This document shows, piece by piece, positions 1 through 7,663 of a stretch of DNA of 64,000 bases. Below the pieces are notes generated by a model. It was not told the DNA's origin. It saw nothing but the letters and a program-made list of their open reading frames with translations, and did no database searches. Every line of letters starts with the position of its first letter. Position 1 is the first letter of the stretch. The stretch comes from an uncultured Lachnospiraceae bacterium (GTDB lineage Bacteria; Bacillota; Clostridia; Lachnospirales; Lachnospiraceae). The DNA lies in assembly GCA_905203555.1 (NCBI GenBank), contig CAJKWK010000003.1:1-64000 (forward strand). The letters are read 5' to 3'. Position numbers and translations under genes: made by a program.

Positions 1-232
1 TTTCTCCACGCAAAGAAAGAGCATCAGGTAGAAATGCCGCCATCTGACGCTCTGCAAGTTCATATCCGCCAAAAGTAACATATCCTGCATATAAGGAATC
101 TTTTGGCAACGAATGTAAAATATTTAATTCATTCAAATTTAGAAAATCTGAAAAAGTAATAATGTCTCGATTATAAGCAAGTCTGGATAATTCTAACAGA
201 CGCTTTTCTAAAAGTTGTTCTTCTTTCTGCAT
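1..232 (-). CDS. ylmH: YlmH-like S4-domain RNA-binding protein, N-terminal part only
   Basis: The reading frame starts at an ATG at 232 and runs off the left edge, so only the first 77 or so residues are present and the S4 domain itself lies outside the window. The visible part (start MQKEEQLLEKRLLELS, later TFGGYELAERQMAAFLPD) resembles the N-terminal domain of YlmH, an S4 RNA-binding protein implicated in ribosome rescue in Bacillus. It follows sepF by 16 bases on the same strand, as in the conserved yggS-sepF-(ylmG)-ylmH cluster. A ylmG gene is not between them here. The assignment rests on this N-terminus and the context. Confidence 0.75.
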   Translation of the reverse strand, partial: MQKEEQLLEKRLLELSRLAYNRDIITFSDFLNLNELNILHSLPKDSLYAGYVTFGGYELAERQMAAFLPDALSLRGE

Positions 233-248
233 CACAATCTGTTATGTA

Positions 249-809
249 TTAATATCTGCCGCGTACGCTTGGCTGTTCCATAGAGCCACTTAATAAATCC
301 TGTAAATCTCCTGAAATATCAACGTTTGTAGGTGTTACAAGGAAAATATAATTGGAAATCTTTTGAAGATTTCCACTAATTGCAAATGTAGCACCTGAAA
401 TAAAATCAATAATTCTCTGTGCAATCTCCAGATCCATACCTTCCAGGTTCAAAATAACAGTACGACCTGCTAATAAAGTTTCTGTAATCTCTCTGGAGTC
501 ATCTACAGAAGTAGGCTTTACAACGCACACCTCCATATTAGCACTATTATTTCTTCTTGATGCAGGCTGGCGCATCGGTGTTACTTTATTGCTTACATGA
601 GAAAAACGATCATTTCCCTCATCTACATCAAAATCCTCATACTCGTCTTGTGAATGATTCTTCTTTGATCCTCCAAAGAAAGAACGTTTTTGTGGCTTTT
701 CTTCATATTCTTCATCTTCGTAGAATTCATCATCGCCATAAAAATCATCATCATCATATTCATCTTCATTCAATTTCATAATATCCAGAAATTTATCAAA
801 CACACCCAT
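249..809 (-). CDS. sepF: Cell division protein SepF
   Basis: SepF tethers and bundles FtsZ at the membrane at the septum. The 186-residue protein starts with an amphipathic membrane-binding helix (MGVFDKFLDIMKL), followed by a very acidic Asp/Glu/Tyr-rich linker (residues about 15-65) and a C-terminal SepF fold from about residue 90 (VCVVKPTSVDDS, then LLAGRTVILNLEGMD and the FISGATFAI segment). The ATG at 809 has AGGAG six bases upstream. It lies between yggS and ylmH, the usual Firmicute division-cluster order. Length and domain order are normal for the family. Confidence 0.95.
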   Translation of the reverse strand: MGVFDKFLDIMKLNEDEYDDDDFYGDDEFYEDEEYEEKPQKRSFFGGSKKNHSQDEYEDFDVDEGNDRFSHVSNKVTPMRQPASRRNNSANMEVCVVKPTSVDDSREITETLLAGRTVILNLEGMDLEIAQRIIDFISGATFAISGNLQKISNYIFLVTPTNVDISGDLQDLLSGSMEQPSVRGRY

Positions 810-898
810 GTTATACTCCTATCTTGTGTTCCCTAAATACACACGTTATTTTATGAACATACTTTCTAAATAAAAATAAGATCATGCAATAAGAAAAG

Positions 899-1591
899 CT
901 ATATTGTATAATTACGTTTTCCAAAAATTCCGGTACCTACCCGAACCATTGTTGCTCCCTCTTCTATTGCAACCTCATAATCATTTGTCATCCCCATTGA
1001 AAGTATACTCACATTAACATTATCAATGTTTTTACTCATAATGTCAACAGATAATTTATGTAAATTTTTAAAAATTGTTCGATTTTCTTCTGCATTTTCT
1101 ACAAATGGTGCAATTGTCATGAGTCCTCGAATGCAAATATGCGGAAATGTTGCAACTTTTTCTACAAAAGGAATCACTTCCTCCATAGAAAGACCGAATT
1201 TACTCTTTTCTTCTGCAACATTTACTTCGATTAATATATTTACTTTGCAGTCCTTCTTTTCTGCTTCCTTTTCAATTACCTCCGCAAGTTTTAAAGAATC
1301 CACAGAATGAATACATGCCACTTTATCGACAATATATTTGACCTTATTTGTCTGTAAATGCCCGATCATATGCCATTGGATATCCTTCGGAAGTACTTCA
1401 TATTTATCTATCAATTCCTGTACTTTATTTTCTCCAAATATTCGCACCCCGGCATCATAGGCTTCCTGCAGCACTTCTACCGGTTTTGTTTTACTGACAG
1501 CAATCAAAGTTACGTCATCCCGCTTTCTTCCCGCTCTTTCACAGGCTGCCGTGATCCGCTGTTCTACTTCTTCTAGTTGCTCTTTTATCAT
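899..1591 (-). CDS. yggS: YggS/PROSC family pyridoxal-phosphate homeostasis protein
   Basis: This 230-residue protein is a single-domain alanine-racemase-like fold that binds pyridoxal 5'-phosphate and buffers the cofactor rather than acting as a known enzyme. The PLP lysine is Lys34 in the motif LIAVSKTKP, and family signatures FGENKVQE, WHMIGHLQTNK and LSMGMTNDYEVAI(E)EGATMVRVGTGIFG are all present. It is about 90 bases upstream of sepF and 36 bases downstream of the HlyD-like gene, so it belongs to the same transcription unit. In Bacillus the orthologue is ylmE. Confidence 0.93.
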   Translation of the reverse strand: MIKEQLEEVEQRITAACERAGRKRDDVTLIAVSKTKPVEVLQEAYDAGVRIFGENKVQELIDKYEVLPKDIQWHMIGHLQTNKVKYIVDKVACIHSVDSLKLAEVIEKEAEKKDCKVNILIEVNVAEEKSKFGLSMEEVIPFVEKVATFPHICIRGLMTIAPFVENAEENRTIFKNLHKLSVDIMSKNIDNVNVSILSMGMTNDYEVAIEEGATMVRVGTGIFGKRNYTI

Positions 1592-1627
1592 TCTAATCGA
1601 TTCCTTTCTTATAACTCCCTGAAGTTA

Positions 1628-3025
1628 TTATTGAAATACCACTTCGTCTTCTTTTATTGTAGTACCATCCTGTACAATATGATCGTAATCCGAAAGACCA
1701 TAGGATGTTTTTTGCTGTACGATATAGTAGTCATCGTTTTCACATAATATCTCGATCACTTTAAATACTGCATATCCTTGATTGATATTGTATACTCCAT
1801 TTAGTTTTTTAATCTTATTAAGTGAATATGTGTCATTTGATTCCGGTTTAATGATTGTATCATATCTATCCAAATCTTTTGGATTTAAGTAAACACTGCC
1901 ATCCTCCGACGTATAATACACAGAAACAGGCACGTATTTCACTTCTTCTTTTTCTTTTACCATCACTCCCTGTGAGGATGCAGAACCACTTGTAGTAAGA
2001 TACTCTTCCGGGACTGTATAAAATTCCTTCTCAATTACTGAACTTTTTGGAATTTTTAATCCACTTTGATCTTCAAGGATCAATTCTACATTTAAATAAC
2101 GGTCTTCACAATACCGGATCATGGAATTGTCAAATTCAAGCCGTCCAAAATAATCCCGACCTCTTTGAATAATAGAAAAATCTGCCCAGATTGTCTCGCT
2201 GTCCTTATCGATCCGCACCTTGACTGAACTTGTATCTTTGAGTTCATCAGCAGTTGCTTTATCCAAACATACATATACGCACCAAGTTTCATCAGTGATT
2301 AATTTATAAGCCGGCTCTCCAGCCTGTATCGACATTTGATTTTCTATATGTACCGGTTCATAATTACTTCTGTCAAAATCTCCGATTTTCAGATTCTCTT
2401 CTGTCAGTTGTTCAAACCCATCATATGTAAAAGAAATAATTCCGTCACGTGCACTCTGGTATGCAGTCGTTGGAATACCACTTTGCGCAATCATCGCATC
2501 CAATTGTGCATTTCTTGTCTGATTTGAAGCACTGTGAAGTGTATTCGTGTATTCATCTTTTAATGAATATACGGAAGAAAACTTAGTAGCTTTAAAATTT
2601 TCATTGAAATTCTGAATACGAATATTTAAATTATTGATTGTTTCCGTACTTAAAGAAACATCCACTGTTTCTTCCGTTTCTGCATTTTGCAGCTTTTGTT
2701 CAGAAATAGCATAAACATTCCGACCTGCTTTTACCTTGCTGTTTTCATTTTGATAATAATTGATATATCCGTCACTTTCAGCATTTACCAATGTTTCTTT
2801 TCTTAAAATCAAGCCAGTATAGGAATAATCTTTTACAATACTACCCTGACGCACTTCATACACCGAAATCTTTTTTGAAGTTGCATAAGTAAAAATTGTA
2901 ATGACCAAATAAAAAAATACAACTGCAAAAATCAGTATTCCTATATTCATTTCACGTTTTGATTTATATCGTCTGATATTGATCGTCGTTTTCTTTTTTT
3001 CTGCCTTTTTTTCCCGGCGTGCCAA
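1628..3025 (-). CDS. HlyD-like membrane-anchored adaptor protein of the sepF cluster
   Basis: The protein is 465 residues with a basic cytoplasmic N-terminus, one transmembrane helix at about residues 27-48, and a large extracytoplasmic part. The stretch after the helix (GSIVKDYSYTGLILRKETLV, then DGYINYYQNENSKVKAGRNVYAIS) looks like the biotinyl-lipoyl half-motif of HlyD/membrane-fusion proteins. No ABC transporter partner is adjacent; instead it heads the yggS-sepF-ylmH unit, which suggests a role linked to the envelope or division. Transport function is therefore unproven. The start is TTG at 3025 with GGAGG nine bases upstream; the next Met is at residue 26. Confidence 0.7.
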   Translation of the reverse strand: MARREKKAEKKKTTINIRRYKSKREMNIGILIFAVVFFYLVITIFTYATSKKISVYEVRQGSIVKDYSYTGLILRKETLVNAESDGYINYYQNENSKVKAGRNVYAISEQKLQNAETEETVDVSLSTETINNLNIRIQNFNENFKATKFSSVYSLKDEYTNTLHSASNQTRNAQLDAMIAQSGIPTTAYQSARDGIISFTYDGFEQLTEENLKIGDFDRSNYEPVHIENQMSIQAGEPAYKLITDETWCVYVCLDKATADELKDTSSVKVRIDKDSETIWADFSIIQRGRDYFGRLEFDNSMIRYCEDRYLNVELILEDQSGLKIPKSSVIEKEFYTVPEEYLTTSGSASSQGVMVKEKEEVKYVPVSVYYTSEDGSVYLNPKDLDRYDTIIKPESNDTYSLNKIKKLNGVYNINQGYAVFKVIEILCENDDYYIVQQKTSYGLSDYDHIVQDGTTIKEDEVVFQ

Positions 3026-3067
3026 AATTTCTTACCTCCGAATTCAAGACTTTTTCGTAACAGAATA

Positions 3068-3096
3068 AGTATAGCATTTTTAAATGTATATTTCCA
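3068..3096 (-). promoter_or_regulatory. Sigma-A-type promoter for the HlyD-like/yggS/sepF unit
   Basis: Read on the minus strand there is TGGAAA, a 17-base spacer, and TATACT preceded by TGC, which makes an extended -10. It lies about 45 bases upstream of the TTG start at 3025. The -35 is weak, but the extended -10 compensates. Prediction by eye only. Confidence 0.5.
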
Positions 3097-3167
3097 GTTT
3101 TTATGTTAATAATAGAAGTATCCCCAAAAAACAATTTTATTGCAGATAAGTGTGAGGAGGAAATTAC

Positions 3168-3371
3168 ATGAAATGGTTTGATAATACAGCACTTACAATT
3201 GTTATCATTGGTGCAGTTAACTGGCTTTTAATCGGAATCTTTCGCTTTGATCTGGTTGCTTTTCTTTTTGGAAATATGAGCTGGTTATCCAGACTGATCT
3301 ACACGATCGTAGGCTTGTGCGGCTTATATCTGATCAGCTTATACGGAAGAATTCATAACTTTACAGATTAA
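3168..3371 (+). CDS. DUF378 family small membrane protein
   Basis: A 67-residue protein with two transmembrane helices, matching the DUF378 (YuzA-like) family: the conserved NWLLIG(I)F motif with FDLVA follows the first helix, then SRLIYTIVGLCGLYLI forms the second. Function is unknown. It is one of only two plus-strand genes in the window and is monocistronic: GAGGAGG precedes the ATG and a strong terminator begins 12 bases after the stop codon. Its divergent neighbour is the HlyD-like gene; its convergent neighbour is the D,D-carboxypeptidase. Confidence 0.88.
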   Translation: MKWFDNTALTIVIIGAVNWLLIGIFRFDLVAFLFGNMSWLSRLIYTIVGLCGLYLISLYGRIHNFTD

Positions 3372-3383
3372 ATACGTTTCCCC

Positions 3384-3427
3384 AAAAAACGCTGTGACAG
3401 ACAATTTTGTCTGTACACAGCGTTTTT
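3384..3427. terminator. Bidirectional intrinsic terminator between DUF378 gene and D,D-carboxypeptidase
   Basis: A long perfect stem: outer arms AAAAACGCTGTG and CACAGCGTTTTT, inner arms AGACAA and TTGTCT around a TT loop. It has A-runs and T-runs on both sides, so it works in both directions. The TAA stop of the carboxypeptidase (3426-3428) touches its base. Confidence 0.93.
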
Positions 3428-4406
3428 AATGCGTAATTCCGGTATCAAGAAGACTTGACATATCCTGATATAATGAAGTCTTGTCAACAGCTCCCATAAT
3501 AATTGAAATATAAGGATGTCCACTCAGATCTTCATCATATAGTATAACGCAGCTTCCGGCCTCATCTGTTGTTCCGGTTTTCCCACCGAAAACCCGAACA
3601 CCATCCGGCGCAGCCACTTCACCTGCTGAATAATAATTCGTAGCAGCCCAGTATAAGGTTCTGACTTGTCCATCATCTCCTGTAATAGTTCCTTCATAAC
3701 CTTTCATTGAAATAATTTCAAGATATCTTGGATCTTGAATCGCTGCCTGAAACATAAGATAAAGATCATATGCCGTTGTATAATGATTATCATCGTGCAG
3801 ACCGTGTGGATTTACAAAATGGGAATTGGTAGCCCCTAAAGCTCTTGCTTCTTCATTCATTTTATCGGCAAATGCTTCCACACTTCCGGAAATATGTTCA
3901 GCGATTGCAACTCCGGCATCGTTTCCGGAAGCGAGTGTCAGACCACATATCAGATCATATAAGGTAATTTGATCTCCTGGTGCTAAGCCACAGAGCGACG
4001 CGTCCGGTTCAAATGTTGTGGCAGTTTCACTGACTGTTACGACATCATCGAGATTTCCATATTTTAAAGCTACATAAGCTGTTAAAATCTTAGTTGTGCT
4101 TGCAGGGAACAACCGTTCATGAATCCGATCTCCGTAAAGCACTTCTTTCTGTTCCAAATCAAATAATCCTGCTGCATGAACCGAATAATCTCCGGTATAT
4201 CCACTTAGATCAACGTTTTGTGCAGCCACACACAGATCTTCTGCAAATGGTTTCTCCTGGTACAATTCCTGTGCATAATTCGTTTTTTCATAAATAGCTG
4301 CATAAGGAATCGGTTCATTTTTCGATGAACACCCCAAAAAAATAATACAGCTTAACAGACATACACAGACAGCAGTATGTTTTTTTATTTTATTTATACA
4401 TTTCAC
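3426..4406 (-). CDS. Lipoprotein D-alanyl-D-alanine carboxypeptidase (PBP5/DacF-like, S11)
   Basis: This serine peptidase trims the terminal D-Ala of peptidoglycan stem peptides. The three S11 motifs are present: Ser103-Thr-Thr-Lys106 (PASTTK), Ser160-Gly-Asn162 (ASGND) and Lys276-Thr-Gly278 (GGKTGT). A lipobox (FLGC, Cys26) predicts a lipoprotein rather than the usual C-terminal amphipathic anchor, and at 326 residues it lacks the beta-sandwich domain of PBP5. It is the last gene of the mre/min/rodA unit and overlaps the mgsA-like gene by 17 bases. Its role there is probably cross-link control in elongation and division. Confidence 0.9.
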   Translation of the reverse strand: MKCINKIKKHTAVCVCLLSCIIFLGCSSKNEPIPYAAIYEKTNYAQELYQEKPFAEDLCVAAQNVDLSGYTGDYSVHAAGLFDLEQKEVLYGDRIHERLFPASTTKILTAYVALKYGNLDDVVTVSETATTFEPDASLCGLAPGDQITLYDLICGLTLASGNDAGVAIAEHISGSVEAFADKMNEEARALGATNSHFVNPHGLHDDNHYTTAYDLYLMFQAAIQDPRYLEIISMKGYEGTITGDDGQVRTLYWAATNYYSAGEVAAPDGVRVFGGKTGTTDEAGSCVILYDEDLSGHPYISIIMGAVDKTSLYQDMSSLLDTGITH

Positions 4407-4785
4407 GCCAATCTAAATCTCCTCTGTCTAATGCAAGTATCAAGGCTTCTGCTGTAGCAATATTGGTTGCAATAGGGATATTATATATATCACATAATTT
4501 CACAATATCATTCACATCAGGTTCATTCGAACGTGGTGTAAGCGGATCTCGAAAAAAGATCAGCAAGTCCATATCATTGTGTTCAATTTGTGCTCCCAGC
4601 ATCTGTTTCCCACCCAAATGTCCCGGAAGATATTTGTGAATATTTAAATTTGTAACAGTTTCGACCAACATACCGGTCGTTTCTGTTGCAAATAAATGGT
4701 GTTTGCTCAGAATTCCCTTATAGGCAATACAAAAATTCTGCATCAGTTTCTTTTTGGCATCATGTGCAACTAATCCTATGTTCAT
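4390..4785 (-). CDS. Methylglyoxal synthase-like protein with altered active site
   Basis: The 131-residue protein has the MgsA/MGS fold: MNIGLVAHD at the start, LFATETTG, a GHLGGKQ loop, FFRDPL and NIPIATNIATAEALI near the end. MgsA converts dihydroxyacetone phosphate to methylglyoxal. Compared from memory with E. coli and Bacillus MgsA, the catalytic Asp of GGDQ is Lys60, the His of the PHxPD motif is Asn87, and the Gly of ATGTTG is Glu; His8, Asp9, Asp80 and Asp90 remain. Enzymatic activity is therefore doubtful. I prefer the ATG at 4785, which has GGAGAG at good spacing and matches the family start, over an upstream in-frame codon at 4833. It sits between rodA and the carboxypeptidase. 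Confidence 0.85.
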   Translation of the reverse strand: MNIGLVAHDAKKKLMQNFCIAYKGILSKHHLFATETTGMLVETVTNLNIHKYLPGHLGGKQMLGAQIEHNDMDLLIFFRDPLTPRSNEPDVNDIVKLCDIYNIPIATNIATAEALILALDRGDLDWREMYK

Positions 4786-4801
4786 AAACTGCCACTCTCC
4801 T

Positions 4802-5953
4802 CTATTGATATTTATTTGGCTGAAGACCAACATTCAGTACAAGACCGATTCCAATATAAAGACATACAATGGAAGTCAATCCATAACTTACAAACGGTAA
4901 AGAAATTCCGGTGTTCGGCAGCGTCATTGTTGCAACACCGATATTAATGAAACTTTGAATACCGATCAGTCCGCCGACCCCTGCACAGATAATCCTCCCG
5001 CTAATATCTTTCGCTCGCCTTCCGATTAAAATACAATCTACCACAATTAATAATATCAAAATAATAACTACACAACAACCCACAAATCCTAATTCTTCTC
5101 CGATTATTGCGAAAATAAAATCTGTCTGGGGCTCGGAAATAAAATTTCCGTTTTTTACAGATACAGCTGAATCTGTATCATAGCCTTTCCCGGTCAGTTT
5201 TCCGGAACCGATTGCCATAATAGAATTCAATTGCTGATAAGCCTCCTCAGATTCATATTCTTCCGGATATAACCATGCCAGAATACGTGTCTGCTGATAC
5301 TCTTTGATCAACGGTTGATTCGGTTGTATTACAATAATGAATAAGATTACAGCTGTTGGAATTGCAATGGCAAGTACCGTACCGATAAATTTATAATTCA
5401 ATCCTGCCATATACATCAAAACACAAAACAACAGTGCAATACAAATGGTGTTTGATAAGTTCGGCTGTTTAAAAATAAGAATCAATGACGGCAATAATAG
5501 CGCAACTGCCTGGATAATCGTTTTTTTGTCACTCACAACAGCTTCCCGGTCAGATAAAAATCGAGCAAAAAATAAAATCAAAATAATCTTAGTCAGATCG
5601 GAAGGCTGAAATTGTACAAATCCCAGATTTAACCAGCGAGTCGCACCATTTACATTTTCACCGAATAACAATACAGCAACTAACATTACCAGATTGACCG
5701 CATACATAAGCCAGTAAAACTTTAAAATCCAGTGATAATCGATCAGGGAGACGATCAGCATAACAATCAAACCTAAAATAACTCCCTGTAGTTGTCGAAA
5801 CTGATAGTCTTCTCTTGCACTTCCAACAATAAAAATGCCGATAACAGACAAGATTGTAACAAGTAAAACAAGACTAAAGCGATAATTTTTTAACTGATAA
5901 CGTTGTTTAAAATTTTGAGTATATGATTTAAGTTTTTCTTTTAAATCTTTCAA
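4802..5953 (-). CDS. rodA: RodA/FtsW/SpoVE (SEDS) family glycan polymerase
   Basis: SEDS proteins polymerise lipid II into glycan strands with a class B PBP partner. This 383-residue protein has about ten transmembrane helices after a short basic cytoplasmic N-terminus. Signature segments are FQPSDLTKI (after WLNLG), the catalytic-region motif EPQTDFIFAIIGEELGF with the conserved Asp, and the C-terminal PFVSYG. The operon also carries mreBCD and a PBP2, which supports RodA rather than FtsW; the other SEDS paralogues cannot be judged from here. It overlaps minE by 4 bases. Confidence 0.9.
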   Translation of the reverse strand: MKDLKEKLKSYTQNFKQRYQLKNYRFSLVLLVTILSVIGIFIVGSAREDYQFRQLQGVILGLIVMLIVSLIDYHWILKFYWLMYAVNLVMLVAVLLFGENVNGATRWLNLGFVQFQPSDLTKIILILFFARFLSDREAVVSDKKTIIQAVALLLPSLILIFKQPNLSNTICIALLFCVLMYMAGLNYKFIGTVLAIAIPTAVILFIIVIQPNQPLIKEYQQTRILAWLYPEEYESEEAYQQLNSIMAIGSGKLTGKGYDTDSAVSVKNGNFISEPQTDFIFAIIGEELGFVGCCVVIILILLIVVDCILIGRRAKDISGRIICAGVGGLIGIQSFINIGVATMTLPNTGISLPFVSYGLTSIVCLYIGIGLVLNVGLQPNKYQ

Positions 5954-6159
5954 TCCTTTTCTCCTGTATATTTAATATGTATCTCTGACCGCGTGATCTG
6001 GATATCGACAGAATCCTGATCAATCTCCATATATTTTGACATTACATGGTAAATGTCAGAAGACAATTTTTCCATAATATCGGGTGTACATTTCATTCTG
6101 TCTGCGACAAGCAGAGAATGTAATCTCTCTTTTGCAACCTGAACAGAAGGAACACTCAT
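5950..6159 (-). CDS. minE: Cell division topological specificity factor MinE
   Basis: At 69 residues it is shorter than enterobacterial MinE (88) but has both parts: the MinD-binding helix region (VAKERLHSLLVADR) and the dimerisation strand segment (SVDIQITRSEIHIKY). MinE stimulates MinD ATPase and drives Min oscillation, so division is placed at mid-cell. It follows minD by 12 bases and overlaps rodA by 4. Presence of MinE rather than DivIVA/MinJ implies an oscillating Min system. Confidence 0.92.
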   Translation of the reverse strand: MSVPSVQVAKERLHSLLVADRMKCTPDIMEKLSSDIYHVMSKYMEIDQDSVDIQITRSEIHIKYTGEKD

Positions 6160-6171
6160 TTTATGATCCTC

Positions 6172-6963
6172 CTAATTCTTTTTAAAGAATTTCCTGAAAC
6201 GCGCAAGAAAACCATCCATGTGTTTGAAATCCGGAATCGGAAGTTCTTCTCCACATATTCTTCTGCAGATATTTTCATACGCATGTCCGGATAGACAGTC
6301 TTTTCCAATAACTGTTTCGCCTTGATTTGTAGCAATCACAATTTGCTCATCATCCGGAATGACTCCCAGTAGATTGACTGCAAGGATTTCCGTTACATCT
6401 TCTACGGACATCATCTCTCCTCTTCTCACCATATCAATACGAAGTCGATTGATAATCAGGTCATTCTTCTTGATTCCATTTGTTTCTAACAGACCGATAA
6501 TTCGATCCGCATCTCGTATTGCCGAGACTTCCGGCGTTGTAACAACAATTGCATGTTCTGCTCCTGCTACGGCATTTTGAAACCCCTGCTCAATTCCTGC
6601 AGGACAATCCAATAAAATATAGTCATAATCTGTTTTTAATTCTTCCACCAGTTTCTTCATCTGTTCAGGAGAAACTGCTGTTTTATCCTTGGTTTGCGCA
6701 GAAGGAAGCAGGTATAATTCCGGATATCGTTTATCGCGAATTAATGCTTGTTTAATTCTGCACTTCCCTTCAATTACATCTACCAGATTATATACGATTT
6801 TATTTTCCAATCCTAAGACAACATCCAGGTTTCGAAGCCCCAGATCTGTATCGATGACAACGATCCTTTTTCCAAGTTGAGCTAATCCGATTCCTATGTT
6901 TGCAGTCGTTGTAGTTTTACCGACACCGCCTTTTCCTGATGTAATGACAATTACTTCTCCCAT
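6172..6963 (-). CDS. minD: Septum site-determining ATPase MinD
   Basis: MinD is a ParA/MinD-type ATPase that carries MinC on the membrane. The 263-residue protein has the deviant Walker A motif GKGGVGKTTT at residues 10-19, the DTDLGLRNLD segment, DCPAG switch II and a C-terminal amphipathic membrane helix (FLARFRKFFKKN). The start is the ATG at 6963, which has AGGAGG upstream and begins MGEVIVITSGKGG; a longer in-frame extension to 7038 overlaps minC and is not typical of the family. It lies between minC and minE. Confidence 0.97.
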   Translation of the reverse strand: MGEVIVITSGKGGVGKTTTTANIGIGLAQLGKRIVVIDTDLGLRNLDVVLGLENKIVYNLVDVIEGKCRIKQALIRDKRYPELYLLPSAQTKDKTAVSPEQMKKLVEELKTDYDYILLDCPAGIEQGFQNAVAGAEHAIVVTTPEVSAIRDADRIIGLLETNGIKKNDLIINRLRIDMVRRGEMMSVEDVTEILAVNLLGVIPDDEQIVIATNQGETVIGKDCLSGHAYENICRRICGEELPIPDFKHMDGFLARFRKFFKKN

Positions 6964-6988
6964 TTTCTGTCTTTCCTCCTGAAACTTC

Positions 6989-7645
6989 TTATTCATTTGA
7001 CCAATCTGCAAGTGGATCCAGATAAATTCGTTTTCCATCTACTGACGCGATCTTTGGTCCGCAGATGCTTAAACTCTCCTGATAGATCAATTGCCTTCTG
7101 GCTTCCAGATCTCCTATACGCAATGCCTGGGGCTGCATCGATAATGCGACGATATATGCATTTTTATCTCCCGATGCACCGGCATGTGCGGTCCCTTGTA
7201 ATGAACCTACGATAACAATATTTCCCTTTGCTGCAACAGTAGCTCCTGGTTCCACATCCCCCAGGATAACAATACTGCTTTCGGATTCAACCACTTGCTT
7301 TTTCTTGAGAGTTCCTTTGTAAAACTGCCCATCTCGTTTTTGTACATTTGAAAGGGTCTGTTCTACAATACTTTTGTATGCCATTTCGCCAGATACTTCC
7401 TGATCAATAATACATACGATGTCAATATCCGTTGTTTTTGAGATCAGATCAAGTACGGCTTGTTCTTCAGTAAAATTCAGCTGGCGTCCGGAAAACTGAA
7501 CTGCCATCTGAGCACTTTGAAAAAATTTTGCAGCCTTGCGGAATGTTTCCTCCATACTTTGCATAAGTATATCAAAAGGTACATTTGCATCCATATAGAT
7601 TCCCAAACCATAGCGATTGCTTTTCAAAGTAACTAATCTGCCCAT
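6989..7645 (-). CDS. minC: Septum site-determining protein MinC
   Basis: MinC inhibits FtsZ assembly away from mid-cell. The 218-residue protein has an N-terminal FtsZ-inhibiting domain and a C-terminal beta-helix that dimerises and binds MinD, seen in the repeated glycine turns SIVILGDVEPGATVAAKGNI, VIVGSLQGTAHAGASG and AYIVALSMQPQALRIGD. It is directly upstream of minD and 18 bases downstream of the PBP2 gene. Confidence 0.95.
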   Translation of the reverse strand: MGRLVTLKSNRYGLGIYMDANVPFDILMQSMEETFRKAAKFFQSAQMAVQFSGRQLNFTEEQAVLDLISKTTDIDIVCIIDQEVSGEMAYKSIVEQTLSNVQKRDGQFYKGTLKKKQVVESESSIVILGDVEPGATVAAKGNIVIVGSLQGTAHAGASGDKNAYIVALSMQPQALRIGDLEARRQLIYQESLSICGPKIASVDGKRIYLDPLADWSNE

Positions 7646-7663
7646 CCTCTTTCACATCCTTTT

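Noticed and set aside
557..781. Plus-strand reading frame rich in histidine
   Set aside because: It is the complement of the acidic Asp/Glu/Tyr linker of sepF; no ribosome site or family match.
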